Positions 1 to 8,037 of a DNA stretch of 30,941 nt are shown here, piece by piece. The DNA is taken from NCBI GenBank assembly GCA_002418895.1, contig DIFA01000004.1, positions 49,574 through 80,514 on the forward strand. Reading direction: 5' to 3'. Under the pieces are notes generated by a model. It made no database searches. It had not been told where the DNA came from and saw only the letters and a list, made by a program, of their open reading frames with translations. The translations under genes and the position numbers were made by a program. The stretch's first letter is position 1. Each line of letters opens with the position of its first letter. The stretch comes from Dehalococcoidia bacterium UBA5760 (GTDB lineage: Bacteria; Chloroflexota; Dehalococcoidia; Dehalococcoidales; UBA5760).

Positions 1-1106
1 GCGTAGGTGCCCAGCATGATGCGCCTTTTTACCTCAGGACCAAAGCCGTATTGCCGGGTTTTCTCCAGTGCTTCCCACATATTGTCGGTCTCGGAGTAGG
101 AGAAGCCGTACTTCACCCCGTCGTAGCGGGCTAGATTGGCAGAGGCCTCCGAGGGGGCAATCACGTAGTATGCTGCCAGGGCATAGGAGGTGTGGGGTAA
201 AGACACTCCCCAGTCTGCCCTTGCTCCCAAATCCTCCAGCTTGCTGACTGCGGCTCTTATTGCTGCGGCTACCTCTACCTGCATCCCTTCGATAAAGTAC
301 TCCTTGGGCACGCCGATACGGATTCCATTAAGCTCGGTAGCCAGACACCGGGTATAATCGGGGACGGGATGGGGTACTGAGGTGGAATCTCTGGGGTCAT
401 AGCCGGCGATGGTGTTTAGCACCAGAGCACAATCGGTAACGTCCCGGGTCAGCGGTCCGATCTGGTCCAGGGAGCTGGCAAAAGCAACCAGTCCATATCG
501 GCTCACCCTGCCGTAGGTGGGTTTCATACCGGTAACACTGCAGAAGCCGGCCGGCTGGCGGATACTGCCTCCGGTATCTGAGCCCAGGGCATAGAAAGCT
601 TCGCTGGCGGCTACTCCTACCGCCGAGCCTCCGCTGCTGCCGCCGGGTACGCGCTCCAGGTCCCAGGGGTTATGAGTGGGGAACAGGGCGGAGTTCTCCG
701 TGGAAGAGCCCATGGCGAATTCATCCATATTTGCCTTACCGACAATTACCGCCCGGGAACCGTTCAGCTTTTCCACCACGGTGGCATCGTAGGGCGGCAC
801 AAAGTTCTCCAGCATCCTCGACGAGCAGGTGGTGCGCACTCCCTTGGTGCACATGTTATCCTTGATTATTACCGGTATTCCGGTCAGGGGATTCGAATCA
901 CCCGAGGCGATAAGCCGGTCTGCCTGTTCAGCCTGGGACAGCGCCAGCTTGTCGGTAATGGTGACCAGGGCGCTCACCTTAGGTTCTACCTGCTGTATTC
1001 GTTCCAGGCAGGCTCTGGTCAGCTCAACCGAGGAAACCTGTCCGGTCTTTAGTAACTCGTGCGCTTTGTGTATGGTCAACCGGGTAGGGTCTAGTATGAC
1101 ACTCAC
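1..1106 (-). CDS. gatA: Asp-tRNA(Asn)/Glu-tRNA(Gln) amidotransferase subunit A (3' end cut by window edge)
   Basis: Amidase-signature subunit of the GatCAB complex, which converts misacylated Glu-tRNA(Gln) or Asp-tRNA(Asn) to the amidated form in the cytoplasm. The minus-strand frame is open from a GTG at 1106 to the window edge, giving 368 codons of a protein normally near 480-490 residues, so the C-terminal quarter is missing. The amidase signature PGGSSGGS lies at residues 154-161 and the nucleophile motif GSDTGGSIR at about 175-183, with Ser181 the nucleophile and Ser157 the likely cis-Ser of the Lys-Ser-Ser triad. The GTG start follows a GGGATGAG ribosome site and sits 15 bases after gatC, so the two are co-transcribed. 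Identity is secure; the start is likely but not proven. Confidence 0.95.
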   Translation of the reverse strand, partial: MSVILDPTRLTIHKAHELLKTGQVSSVELTRACLERIQQVEPKVSALVTITDKLALSQAEQADRLIASGDSNPLTGIPVIIKDNMCTKGVRTTCSSRMLENFVPPYDATVVEKLNGSRAVIVGKANMDEFAMGSSTENSALFPTHNPWDLERVPGGSSGGSAVGVAASEAFYALGSDTGGSIRQPAGFCSVTGMKPTYGRVSRYGLVAFASSLDQIGPLTRDVTDCALVLNTIAGYDPRDSTSVPHPVPDYTRCLATELNGIRIGVPKEYFIEGMQVEVAAAIRAAVSKLEDLGARADWGVSLPHTSYALAAYYVIAPSEASANLARYDGVKYGFSYSETDNMWEALEKTRQYGFGPEVKRRIMLGTY

Positions 1107-1121
1107 CTCATCCCTGTCTAC

Positions 1122-1415
1122 TTATGTGTCGCCGAGGACAGCCCGTACTTTGAAGAAGTCCCCGTCCTTCCGGGGCGCATTGGCCAGGACCATGTTCTGA
1201 GGTAGGGAGTCGGCCACATCATCACCGCGAAGTACGTTTTCGAGCGTAATGGGGTGGGTGGTGGGAGGTACGCCGGTAGTATCTACCTGCTGCAGTATTT
1301 CAAAGCTCTCCAGGATATGGGACAACTGGTCCTTAAACCGGCCTACCTCGGCTTCAGACAGGCCCAGCCGGGCCAGGATGGCAATACGCAGTACCTCTTC
1401 AGGACCAAGCCTCAC
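1122..1415 (-). CDS. gatC: Asp-tRNA(Asn)/Glu-tRNA(Gln) amidotransferase subunit C
   Basis: Small subunit of GatCAB that wraps around and stabilises GatA. The 97-residue product has the usual GatC length and features: an N-terminal LGPEEVLRIAILARLGLSEAEV helix segment, then a central D.LSHILESFEILQQVDTTGVPPTTHP segment and a C-terminal region ending DGDFFKVRAVL. The start is a GTG at 1415 preceded by GAGGTAAA. It is the first gene of a gatC-gatA pair on the minus strand, read from the promoter at 1486-1515. gatB is not in the window. Confidence 0.95.
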   Translation of the reverse strand: MRLGPEEVLRIAILARLGLSEAEVGRFKDQLSHILESFEILQQVDTTGVPPTTHPITLENVLRGDDVADSLPQNMVLANAPRKDGDFFKVRAVLGDT

Positions 1416-1485
1416 TATTTACCTCTTACCTCACTCATTGTTAAGCTGTCTACGGCAGACGACTTCTCTCGAATTGCACTGGCTA

Positions 1486-1515
1486 ATTATAGCATCCAGA
1501 TTTGGGTGTCGGCAA
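1486..1515 (-). promoter_or_regulatory. Sigma-70-type promoter of gatCA
   Basis: On the minus strand, TTGCCG (1510-1515) and TATAAT (1486-1491) are separated by 18 bases, about 70 bases upstream of the gatC start. The -10 box is a perfect consensus and the -35 box matches in four of six positions. A separate plus-strand TATAAT at 1531-1536 lies 15 bases before nfeD but has no convincing -35 box. Confidence 0.6.
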
Positions 1516-1551
1516 CAGAGGCGGTCCTGATATAATAGATGTGGTGCCAAG

Positions 1552-1974
1552 ATGAAAGAAAAGTCCCGAATTATGTTGACCATTCTGGTTACTCTACTGG
1601 AAGAGATTGCTCTGGTAATCTTTATCTTTTTGGGTCTGCCGATGCTGGGGGTTGAGGTTCCGTTGGGTGGTCTGATTGCCATGATGTCGGGTATAGCTAC
1701 CTATGGTATTATCTCTTATCGGCTGGGCGGTCGGGTGTTGCGGAAAAAGCCGGTGGCTGGTCTATCCGATATGGTCGGCATCCGGGGGAAGGTGGTAAAA
1801 AACCTGGCTCCGGTAGGTACCATTAGAATCGGCAGTGAGCTCTGGGACGCCAAAACTGAAGATCAGGAGATTGAGAAGGGTAAGGAAGTCATCGTGATAA
1901 AGCGTGATGGGCTTAAGCTTATCGTGCGTAAGGATAGCCTTCGTGACGCCGTAGAAGACCACACCCGGCTTTGA
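1552..1974 (+). CDS. NfeD-like membrane-anchored OB-fold protein
   Basis: Short NfeD-family protein of 140 residues. Two hydrophobic segments (about residues 9-30 and 36-56) should anchor it in the membrane. Residues 70-135 form the C-terminal OB-fold domain with the family pattern G.RGKVVKNLAPVGTIRIGSELWDA, a charged turn and a VIVIKRDGLKLIVR strand. Family members partner with stomatin/flotillin-like proteins in membrane quality control, but no such partner gene is adjacent, so the role here is not shown. The ATG lies just downstream of a TATAAT at 1531-1536, so the mRNA leader would be very short. It is a single gene between divergent gatCA and a downstream ABC operon. Confidence 0.8.
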   Translation: MKEKSRIMLTILVTLLEEIALVIFIFLGLPMLGVEVPLGGLIAMMSGIATYGIISYRLGGRVLRKKPVAGLSDMVGIRGKVVKNLAPVGTIRIGSELWDAKTEDQEIEKGKEVIVIKRDGLKLIVRKDSLRDAVEDHTRL

Positions 1975-2033
1975 TGCTACTCTTCAAGCCCGGTTTTCTT
2001 TCCCATCATTGATGGGGGTTCGGGAAAAACAGT

Positions 2034-2063
2034 TTGACTTAACTCTGTTTAATACCTGATAAT
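2034..2063 (+). promoter_or_regulatory. Probable sigma-70-type promoter of the ABC importer operon
   Basis: TTGACT (2034-2039) is followed after 17 bases by TGATAA or after 18 by GATAAT (2058-2063). It lies in the AT-rich 220-base gap before the lipoprotein gene, leaving a leader of roughly 125 bases. A second TATAAT at 2126-2131 is nearer the gene but lacks a clear -35 box, so more than one start point is possible. Confidence 0.5.
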
Positions 2064-2194
2064 GTATTCTTAGACTGTATATGCGGAAAGGGGGATAGTG
2101 TATGTAAATAGTTTTTGTGACAGAGTATAATCTAATAAGTATATTCTAATATAAGTGATTAGTGTTAATTAAGCATATTACGGAGGCTACTTTT

Positions 2195-3202
2195 GTGAAA
2201 AAGAAAAGGTTATGGGTTCTACTTGGTAGCATCGTCTTGATATTGACGTTGGCTTCGGCCTTACCTTTGCTCAGCGGGTGCCAGTCATCTCAGCCGCAGA
2301 TGTACAAGATTGGCATCACTCAGATAGTTACCCACCCGGCCCTGGATGCCAATCGCCAGGGCTTTATCGATCAGATGACCGAAGAGGGTTTTGTCGAGGG
2401 AGTGGATGTGACATATGATTCCGATACCGCTGAAGGCGATATGTCTATCGCAGCTTCTATTGCCCAGAAGTTCGTTTCCGAGAAGGTGGCTCTGATTCTG
2501 GCTATAGCCACGCCCACCGCGCAGGCCTCTGTCGAGGCGGCTAAGGGCACAGATATACCGATAGTCTTCGGTTCCGTTACGGACCCGGTGGCGGCAGGAC
2601 TGGTCGACGGCTGGGATAATCCGGGGGGAAATGTGACCGGTATCAGCGACTGGGCTGATATCGCCACTCAGATACAGTTGGTCCTGGATATTTGCCCTGA
2701 ATGCAAAAACCTGGGTACAGTCTACAATGCCGGTGAGGTAAACTCCAAGGTTCAGATAGATGAGCTCAAGGAGATTGCTCCTGGTCTGGGTATAGAGAGT
2801 ATTGTCGAGGCTACGGTAGCGGCATCGGCGGATGTTCTTGCCGCGGCACAGTCACTGGTGGGCAGGGTTGATGCCATCTGGATTCCTACGGATAATACGG
2901 TGGTCTCCGGTTTCGAGGCGGTGGTAAAGGCCTGCGAGGATAATCAGATACCTCTCTTCGCTGCCGATACGGCTACGGTGGAGAGGGGTGCTATCGGTAC
3001 TCCCGGCATTGACTATTATGTCTTGGGTCGGGAGTGTGGTAAGATAGCTGCCCGTATCCTTAGGGGTGAGAACCCGGCTGATATTCCGGTTAAGAAGGTA
3101 CCGATGACAGACCTGTACCTCAATCCGGCGGCAGCAGAGAGGCTGGGGGTGACTATCCCGCAGTCCGTGTTGGATAGGGCTACCGAAATAGTTACCGAAT
3201 AA
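2195..3202 (+). CDS. ABC transporter substrate-binding lipoprotein (PF04392-type)
   Basis: Extracytoplasmic binding lipoprotein of an ABC importer. A GTG at 2195 has GGAGG eight bases upstream and gives a normal signal peptide: VKKKR, a hydrophobic core, then the lipobox LLSGC with Cys29 as the lipidated residue. An upstream in-frame GTG at 2162 would put a polar stretch ahead of the signal and lacks a ribosome site. The mature part reads IGITQIVTHPALD..., then SIAQKFVSEKVALILAIATPTAQ and IPIVFGSVTDPVAAGLV, typical of the ABC_sub_bind family related to TrpX. Ligands in this family include tryptophan and other small molecules; the ligand here cannot be read from sequence. Permease and ATPase genes follow in order. 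Confidence 0.9.
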   Translation: MKKKRLWVLLGSIVLILTLASALPLLSGCQSSQPQMYKIGITQIVTHPALDANRQGFIDQMTEEGFVEGVDVTYDSDTAEGDMSIAASIAQKFVSEKVALILAIATPTAQASVEAAKGTDIPIVFGSVTDPVAAGLVDGWDNPGGNVTGISDWADIATQIQLVLDICPECKNLGTVYNAGEVNSKVQIDELKEIAPGLGIESIVEATVAASADVLAAAQSLVGRVDAIWIPTDNTVVSGFEAVVKACEDNQIPLFAADTATVERGAIGTPGIDYYVLGRECGKIAARILRGENPADIPVKKVPMTDLYLNPAAAERLGVTIPQSVLDRATEIVTE

Positions 3203-3221
3203 AACCATACGGAGTTAATCT

Positions 3222-3256
3222 GCCGAATAACCAAGCGGTCCGCTTGGTTATTCGGC
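3222..3256 (+). terminator. 17-bp hairpin between lipoprotein and permease genes (partial terminator or mRNA stabiliser)
   Basis: A perfect inverted repeat: 3222-3238 pairs with 3240-3256 around one central base, so the real loop is about five bases. Only a weak T-stretch (GTTTG) follows. It begins 19 bases after the lipoprotein stop and ends 24 bases before the permease start. Such hairpins usually protect the upstream message or reduce read-through, giving more binding protein than permease. The sequence shows the structure; its effect is inferred. Confidence 0.75.
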
Positions 3257-3280
3257 GTTTGAGCTTCAGGGGAGGCGATT

Positions 3281-4186
3281 TTGGATGTTGGCGGCCTGCT
3301 GTCCGTATCCTTATACGAAGGCCTGGTCTTCGGACTGCTTACAATAGGTGTTTATCTAACCTTTCGTGTTCTTGCTTTCCCCGATCTAGGCGTAGATGGT
3401 AGTTTTCCTCTGGGTGGTGCCATTGCTGCCGTGCTTATTGTCGCTGGCGCCAATCCTTTTCTGGCGACACTGGCTGCCTTTGGCAGTGGCCTTTGTGCCG
3501 GACTGATAACCGGACTGCTCAATACCAAGCTCAGGATAAGCGCCCTGCTCTCCGGTATCCTGATGATGGTGGCACTATACTCGGTAAACCTGAGGATTAT
3601 GGGTGGGGGGAATGTGCCGCTGCTTCGTGATGTCACCAGTTTCGATCTGGTAGCGCAGATTCTGGGCGTTCGCGGTGGTATGGCCTTGTCAATTGCCTTC
3701 GTACTACTGGTGGTCGCTATTTTTGTGACCGGGCTGAACTGGTTTTTGCGTACTGAGATAGGGTTATCGCTAAGGGCCACCGGCGATAACGAGCAGATGG
3801 TACGTGGTCTGGGTGCCTCTACTAATAGAAACGTGCTTTTAGGTTGTGCTATTTCCAATGGCTTGGTCGCCCTAGCCGGTGCCCTGGTCGCTCAGAATCA
3901 AGGCTTTTCTGATGTGGGGATGGGGATTGGCATGATTGTAATGGGTTTGGCTGCGGTGATAATTGGTGAAGGGGTCTTCCGTCCTCGGGGAATTACTTCA
4001 ATTCTGCTGTCCTGTCTGGGCGGTACCTTTCTCTATCGCTTATTCATCAACATCGCTCTCAGGCTGGGTATGGCCCCGGGCGATCTAAAGTTGATTACGG
4101 CAATTTTGGTTGTGGTTGTTCTGGCGATTCCGTTTATCCGTAAAAAAATACGTGGCGAGTGGATGCCGCCGGCGGCGCGAATGTGA
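3281..4186 (+). CDS. ABC transporter permease (PF02653, TrpY-like)
   Basis: Inner-membrane permease of the importer, 301 residues, almost entirely hydrophobic with about eight to nine membrane segments. It shows the BPD_transp_2 features of this type: TIGVYLTFRVLAFPDLGVDGSFPLGGA near the N terminus and GLSLRATGDNEQMVRGLGASTNRN in the cytoplasmic coupling region near residue 165. The start is TTG at 3281, supported by GGGGAGG six bases upstream; a nearby ATG at 3285 is in another frame. It follows the lipoprotein gene after the hairpin and is ten bases before the ATPase gene, so all three form one operon. Confidence 0.9.
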   Translation: MDVGGLLSVSLYEGLVFGLLTIGVYLTFRVLAFPDLGVDGSFPLGGAIAAVLIVAGANPFLATLAAFGSGLCAGLITGLLNTKLRISALLSGILMMVALYSVNLRIMGGGNVPLLRDVTSFDLVAQILGVRGGMALSIAFVLLVVAIFVTGLNWFLRTEIGLSLRATGDNEQMVRGLGASTNRNVLLGCAISNGLVALAGALVAQNQGFSDVGMGIGMIVMGLAAVIIGEGVFRPRGITSILLSCLGGTFLYRLFINIALRLGMAPGDLKLITAILVVVVLAIPFIRKKIRGEWMPPAARM

Positions 4187-4196
4187 GGAGAGGGCT

Positions 4197-5030
4197 GTGA
4201 AAACTGGTGAAGCTAAGAAGCCTGGTATACTCCAGCTTAGAGGGGTGAGGAAGGTATTCGCCCGGGGTACTATCGATGAGGTAAAGGCCCTGGATGGGAT
4301 TGATCTGGTGGTATACGAACGAGATTTTATCACTATTATCGGCAGCAACGGGGCGGGAAAGTCCACGCTGCTTAACATTGTTGCTGGCGTTTATCCTCCG
4401 GAGAGGGGGGGGCGGGTTGTTATCGGCGGTGTTAATGTCACTAATCTGAAGGAGTATAAGCGGGCTGCCTATGTCGGCCGGGTGTGGCAGCAGCCTGAGG
4501 CAGGAACGGCGCGTAACCTCAGCATTGAGGAGAACCTTTCCCTGGCCCTGCTCCGGGGCCAGCCGAGAGGGCTGAAGCTGGCTATTAACAGGCAGCGGAG
4601 GCAGCTGTTCCGTGAAGCGCTGGCTGTACTCGGACTTGGTCTGGAGGACAGGCTGAACACTCCGGTAGGCACCCTTTCCGGCGGGCAGAGACAGGCTTTA
4701 GCCCTGGTTATGGCTACCATAAGCAGGCCGACTATCCTGTTGCTCGATGAGCACATCGCCACACTGGATCCGAAGACCGCCCAGACGGTGCTCCAGCTAA
4801 GTGACATGATTATCGAGCGGGAAAAGATGACCGCGATAATGGTTACCCACAATATGGAGACCGCTCTTAACTACGGTAATAGACTGGTTATGATGCATAA
4901 GGGCAGGATTATTGTGGATATCGGTGAGAAGGACAAGAAGACGCTCAGCGTTGCTGACCTGGTAACCGCCTTCGGGCGGGCGGCCGGGGAGCAGTTCAAC
5001 GACGATTCTATCCTGCTAAGTGACAGCTGA
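4197..5030 (+). CDS. ABC transporter ATP-binding protein
   Basis: Cytoplasmic ATPase that powers the importer. The 277-residue product shows Walker A GSNGAGKST (about residues 52-60), a Q-loop in VWQQPEAG, the signature LSGGQRQAL, Walker B ILLLDEH and the switch histidine in MVTHNM. The chosen start is GTG at 4197, preceded by GGAGAGGG and ten bases after the permease stop. The frame is open further upstream to 4110, but that would overlap the permease and adds an Arg-rich stretch with no homology. It is the last gene of the importer operon and is followed by a terminator. Confidence 0.9.
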   Translation: MKTGEAKKPGILQLRGVRKVFARGTIDEVKALDGIDLVVYERDFITIIGSNGAGKSTLLNIVAGVYPPERGGRVVIGGVNVTNLKEYKRAAYVGRVWQQPEAGTARNLSIEENLSLALLRGQPRGLKLAINRQRRQLFREALAVLGLGLEDRLNTPVGTLSGGQRQALALVMATISRPTILLLDEHIATLDPKTAQTVLQLSDMIIEREKMTAIMVTHNMETALNYGNRLVMMHKGRIIVDIGEKDKKTLSVADLVTAFGRAAGEQFNDDSILLSDS

Positions 5031-5042
5031 GGAATCCGGGTC

Positions 5043-5066
5043 CCGCTTCCTGACGGAGGCGGTTTT
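5043..5066 (+). terminator. Rho-independent terminator of the ABC importer operon
   Basis: CCGCTTCC (5043-5050), a four-base loop, then GGAGGCGG (5055-5062) form an eight-pair stem with one G-U pair, followed by TTTT. It lies just after the ATPase stop, between convergent genes (the HAD gene ends at 5074 on the other strand). Confidence 0.75.
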
Positions 5067-5073
5067 CTACGGG

Positions 5074-5544
5074 CTACCCTCGAAGGGTGGCCACCAGCCT
5101 GTCAGTGTTAAGCAGCAACTCCAGGGCAGCATTAATATCGGTGACTACCACGTCGGCTCCCGTTATAGCGGTAACGGATGCGCCTTCCCTGCCGATAATA
5201 CCGATGCCGATGGCGGCCCCTGTCAGCATGGCGGTATCGTTGGCGCCGTTGCCAATGCAGATAGTCTTGTCCCGGCCCAGTTTCTCCACCAATGCCAGCT
5301 TTTGAGCAGCTTCCTCTCCTTTTTTCACCAGGTGTATTTCAGCCTTCAGCTTCTTTATTAAGCTGGAAGCGCTGCCGAATGTATCCGCAGAAACGACGAA
5401 CAGCTTCAGTAGTCCGTCAAGCCTTCGCAGCCTATCCTCTACACCTTCAATGAGCTCACCGTCCAGTGCAATGGTGCCGTTCATATCCAGAACCAGATTG
5501 CTTAGCCTGTAGTTTCCTCTGCCGGGGATAGTTATCGTTATCAA
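5074..5544 (-). CDS. HAD-superfamily hydrolase, soluble P-type-ATPase-like
   Basis: A 156-residue HAD protein resembling the isolated phosphorylation domain of P-type ATPases. Motif I is VLDMNGTI with the nucleophile Asp20 and Asn in place of the usual second Asp or of the Lys in DKTGT. Motif II is VVSADT (51-55), the conserved Lys is in VKKGEE (74-75), and motif IV is IGNGANDTAML with Asn102 and Asp103. There are no membrane segments, so it is cytoplasmic. It starts seven bases after the selD stop and is probably translated from the selenium operon, at its 3' end. The Asn in motif I makes its phosphatase activity uncertain. Substrate is unknown. Confidence 0.75.
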   Translation of the reverse strand: MITITIPGRGNYRLSNLVLDMNGTIALDGELIEGVEDRLRRLDGLLKLFVVSADTFGSASSLIKKLKAEIHLVKKGEEAAQKLALVEKLGRDKTICIGNGANDTAMLTGAAIGIGIIGREGASVTAITGADVVVTDINAALELLLNTDRLVATLRG

Positions 5545-5551
5545 TCTATTC

Positions 5552-6604
5552 CTATCTTATTACAATCTTGCCCTTCGGCTCGGCGATCACCTCACCGATA
5601 ATGGCTGCCTCGGCTGTCCCCCTGCCGTGCAGACTCCGGAGCAGTCTTTCGGCTTGAGCGGATGGTGTTGAGATGAGCAATCCCCCTGAAGTCTGGGCAT
5701 CAAAGAGAATGAGCAACAAGTCATCCGGGGTGTCGGCTGCCACCTCTACCATAGAGGAGCGGAACTCCCTGTTGCGGTATGTACCGCCCGGAACCAGCCC
5801 CATTGCGGCAAACTCTCTTACCTCCGGGAGGAGCGGTACCGCCTTAGAGTAGATTACCATGCCAACATCGGCACCTTCAATCATCTCACAGGCATGACCC
5901 AGCAGGCCGAATCCGGTAACGTCAGTACAGGCATTAACTCCGGCTTCCATCATCAGCTCTGAGGCTATTCTGTTTAGGGTGGACATACACCGTACTGCTT
6001 GATCGATTGCCTCTTTACCGGCTATAGCACCCTTTGCGGCGGTATTTATTATTCCGGTGCCCAGCGGCTTGGTCAGGATGAGCCGGTCGCCTGCTCTGGC
6101 CCCGCTGTTGAAGACTACTCTGGCCGGGTTGATGGTGCCGGTAATGGAGAGCCCGTATTTCAGTTCCTGGTCATCTACACTGTGGCCGCCGACCAGGACG
6201 ACCCCGGCCTCCCTTATTTTGTCCAGCCCCCCGGCTAAGATTTGCTTCAGTACCGAGATATCCATCGTCTTTACCGGAAAGCAGACGATGTTCATTGCGG
6301 TCAGCGGTTTGCCGCCCATAGCATAGACGTCGCTTAAGGCATTGGCGGCAGCGATCTGCCCGAAGTCGTAGGGGTCATCGACAATAGGGGTGAAGAAATC
6401 GAGGGTCTGTACTATGGCCAGCTCGTCGTTTAGCTTATAGACGCCAGCATCCTCACACTTCTCCACACCTGCTAGCAGGTTTGGGTCGGTAGTAAGCGGT
6501 AATTCACACAATGCTTTCGCTAGGTCACCCGGACCTATCTTACAAGCTCAACCGGCGCCGCGAACGGTTTCGGTGAGACGTGGTACCTTTGGTCGCTCTT
6601 CCAT
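5552..6604 (-). CDS. selD: Selenide, water dikinase, a selenoprotein (Sec at codon 19)
   Basis: Makes selenophosphate from selenide and ATP, the selenium donor for selenocysteine. Reading from ATG 6604, which has GGGGAGGT upstream, gives an N terminus with GAG-U-ACKIGPGDLAKAL where U is a TGA at 6548-6550. This aligns with the catalytic Cys/Sec-x-Cys-Lys loop of SelD (Cys17 and Lys20 in E. coli; here Sec19 and Lys22). Stop-aware calling would begin at TTG 6511 and lose the active site. Downstream are LDFFTPIVDDPYDFGQIAAANALSDVYAMGGKP and the C-terminal AIRS domain; 350 residues is the normal length. A SECIS-like hairpin follows the UGA. It lies seven bases before the HAD gene and 51 bases after the DUF3343 gene. 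Confidence 0.93.
6522..6550 (-). promoter_or_regulatory. SECIS-like hairpin directing Sec insertion in selD
   Basis: After the TGA (6548-6550) the mRNA has ten bases and then a perfect six-pair stem UAGGUC/GACCUA (6522-6538) closing the five-base loop CGGGU. Bacterial SECIS elements sit directly 3' of the UGA within the coding region and carry a G-rich GGU in the apical loop, as seen here. Pairing and position are visible; SelB binding is inferred. Confidence 0.75.
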
Positions 6605-6655
6605 TTTCTACCTCCCCAATAGATATAAGTACGAAGATGGATTAGGTGCAGGTTA

Positions 6656-6892
6656 CTAAACACCTTTATCACCCAGATAGTTGATGGTATCAAATTCCAC
6701 CTGTGCCTTATCCAGCACAGACTTTACCTCTTCCTGATAGCTCCAATCAAACCGTAAGGCGATACCGCAGTCGCTGGAGAACTGCCGCGGTGTCGGTATG
6801 AGATTGATAGAATATCGTTCCCCTATTAGCAGCTTCTCTGCACGCATGACTGCCGAAGTGGTATGAAAAAGCACTACCCCATATCGCATCAT
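6656..6892 (-). CDS. DUF3343 protein, putative Se/S carrier
   Basis: A 78-residue protein of the DUF3343 (PF11823) family, found widely beside selenium-utilisation genes. It has the family pattern: VVLFHTTSAVMRAEKLL near the N terminus, then PTPRQFSSDCGIALRF with a single conserved Cys (about residue 42) as the candidate Se/S-carrying residue. The start overlaps the end of the cysteine desulfurase gene by four bases (ATGA), so translation is coupled. Its biochemical role is not established; carriage or delivery of selenium is inferred from context. Confidence 0.85.
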   Translation of the reverse strand: MMRYGVVLFHTTSAVMRAEKLLIGERYSINLIPTPRQFSSDCGIALRFDWSYQEEVKSVLDKAQVEFDTINYLGDKGV

Positions 6893-8037
6893 GACTTTAC
6901 GATTTTCCTTATTGCCTCTACCGTCTCTTGAACTTCGCTCACAGTGGTAAAAACGCCAAGTGAAAGCCGCACCGTTCCTTCAGGAAATGATCCTATCGTT
7001 TTATGCGCTGCCGGCGCACAATGCAGCCCTACCCGTGATAATATACCATATTCCTCATCCAATATCAGTCCTATCTCCGAAACGTGTTTTCCATCAATCT
7101 TAAAAGAAACGATTGCTACCGAAAGGTCAGTATCGGTAGTTCCATATATAATCACTCCCGGAAGAGCGGACAGACCGTCGATGAGCGTCCGGCGGAGCTT
7201 TTTCATATTATCCCGTATTTCTGATATTCCTCTGTCCATTATCCACTTTAAGCCGGCGCCAAGACCGGCAATTCCGATCAAATTAGCCGTGCCGCTCTCA
7301 AATTTATCGGGGAGGTTCTCGGGCTGCTCCTCTGACTCGGAGCGGCTACCCGTACCTCCGCATATTAGCGGTTCTATCTGTGAAACGTTAACATTGTTAT
7401 TTATGACCAACCCTCCGATGCCAGGAGGGCCCTGCAACTCTTTGTGACCGGTGAATGCCAGAAGGTCAATCCATGAGGCCCGCATATCTATGGGTATGAC
7501 TCCAGCCGCCTGGGCAGCGTCCACCAGCAGCAAAGTGCCGGCTTGATGAGCGATTGTGGCAATTTCATTAACCGGTAACAGCGTTCCTACCACATTACTG
7601 GCATGGGTCATCACAATAAGTTTTGTGCCTGGTGTGAGTGCCCTGTTAATGTCTCTAATGTCGATACTACCGTTGGTAGAACACGGGATGATGCTGAGAC
7701 GAATGCCCTGTTTTTCCAGACTGCGTAGCGGACGCATTACTGCGTTATGTTCCATAGAGCTGGTGACCACATGATCGCCGGGTTTCAGTATCCCCTTGAG
7801 AGCCAGGTTGATGGCATGAGTGGCATTGCTGGCGAAGATTACCCGTAACGGGTCTGAGCTACCGAAAAAGCGGGCTACCGCTTCTCTGGTATCGTATATT
7901 ACCCTCGCCGCTGCGATTGAGAGCCGATGCCCGGAGCGACCGGGGTTGCCCCCGGCACGCTCCATAACTTCGGTCATCGCTTTTAATACTTCCGGCGGCT
8001 TCGGCCATGATGTTGCCGCATTATCAAGATAAATCAT
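6889..8037 (-). CDS. Cysteine desulfurase-family PLP enzyme (selenium cluster type)
   Basis: A class V aminotransferase-fold PLP enzyme of 382 residues, matching the cysteine desulfurase family seen with yedE/yedF/DUF3343 genes. The N terminus is MIYLDNAATSWPKP, the aspartate binding PLP is in LLVDAAQAAG (173), the Schiff-base lysine is Lys199 in FTGHKELQGP, and the catalytic loop cysteine is Cys340 in VGLHCAPAAH. It would release sulfur from cysteine or selenium from selenocysteine and hand it to partner proteins. Four-base overlaps on both sides (with the TusA-like gene at 8034 and DUF3343 at 6889) indicate tight co-translation. Whether it prefers Cys or Sec cannot be read from sequence. 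Confidence 0.9.
   Translation of the reverse strand: MIYLDNAATSWPKPPEVLKAMTEVMERAGGNPGRSGHRLSIAAARVIYDTREAVARFFGSSDPLRVIFASNATHAINLALKGILKPGDHVVTSSMEHNAVMRPLRSLEKQGIRLSIIPCSTNGSIDIRDINRALTPGTKLIVMTHASNVVGTLLPVNEIATIAHQAGTLLLVDAAQAAGVIPIDMRASWIDLLAFTGHKELQGPPGIGGLVINNNVNVSQIEPLICGGTGSRSESEEQPENLPDKFESGTANLIGIAGLGAGLKWIMDRGISEIRDNMKKLRRTLIDGLSALPGVIIYGTTDTDLSVAIVSFKIDGKHVSEIGLILDEEYGILSRVGLHCAPAAHKTIGSFPEGTVRLSLGVFTTVSEVQETVEAIRKIVKS

Noticed and set aside
672..1200. Plus-strand open frames across gatA and gatC
   Set aside because: They are antisense to well-conserved gatA and gatC and show no domain or start signal.
1981..2030. Terminator after nfeD
   Set aside because: The CCCATC/GATGGG stem is only six pairs and lacks a T-run, so it is too weak to list.
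4110..4196. Upstream extension of the ABC ATPase gene
   Set aside because: It overlaps the permease in another frame, lacks a ribosome site and adds a non-homologous basic segment.
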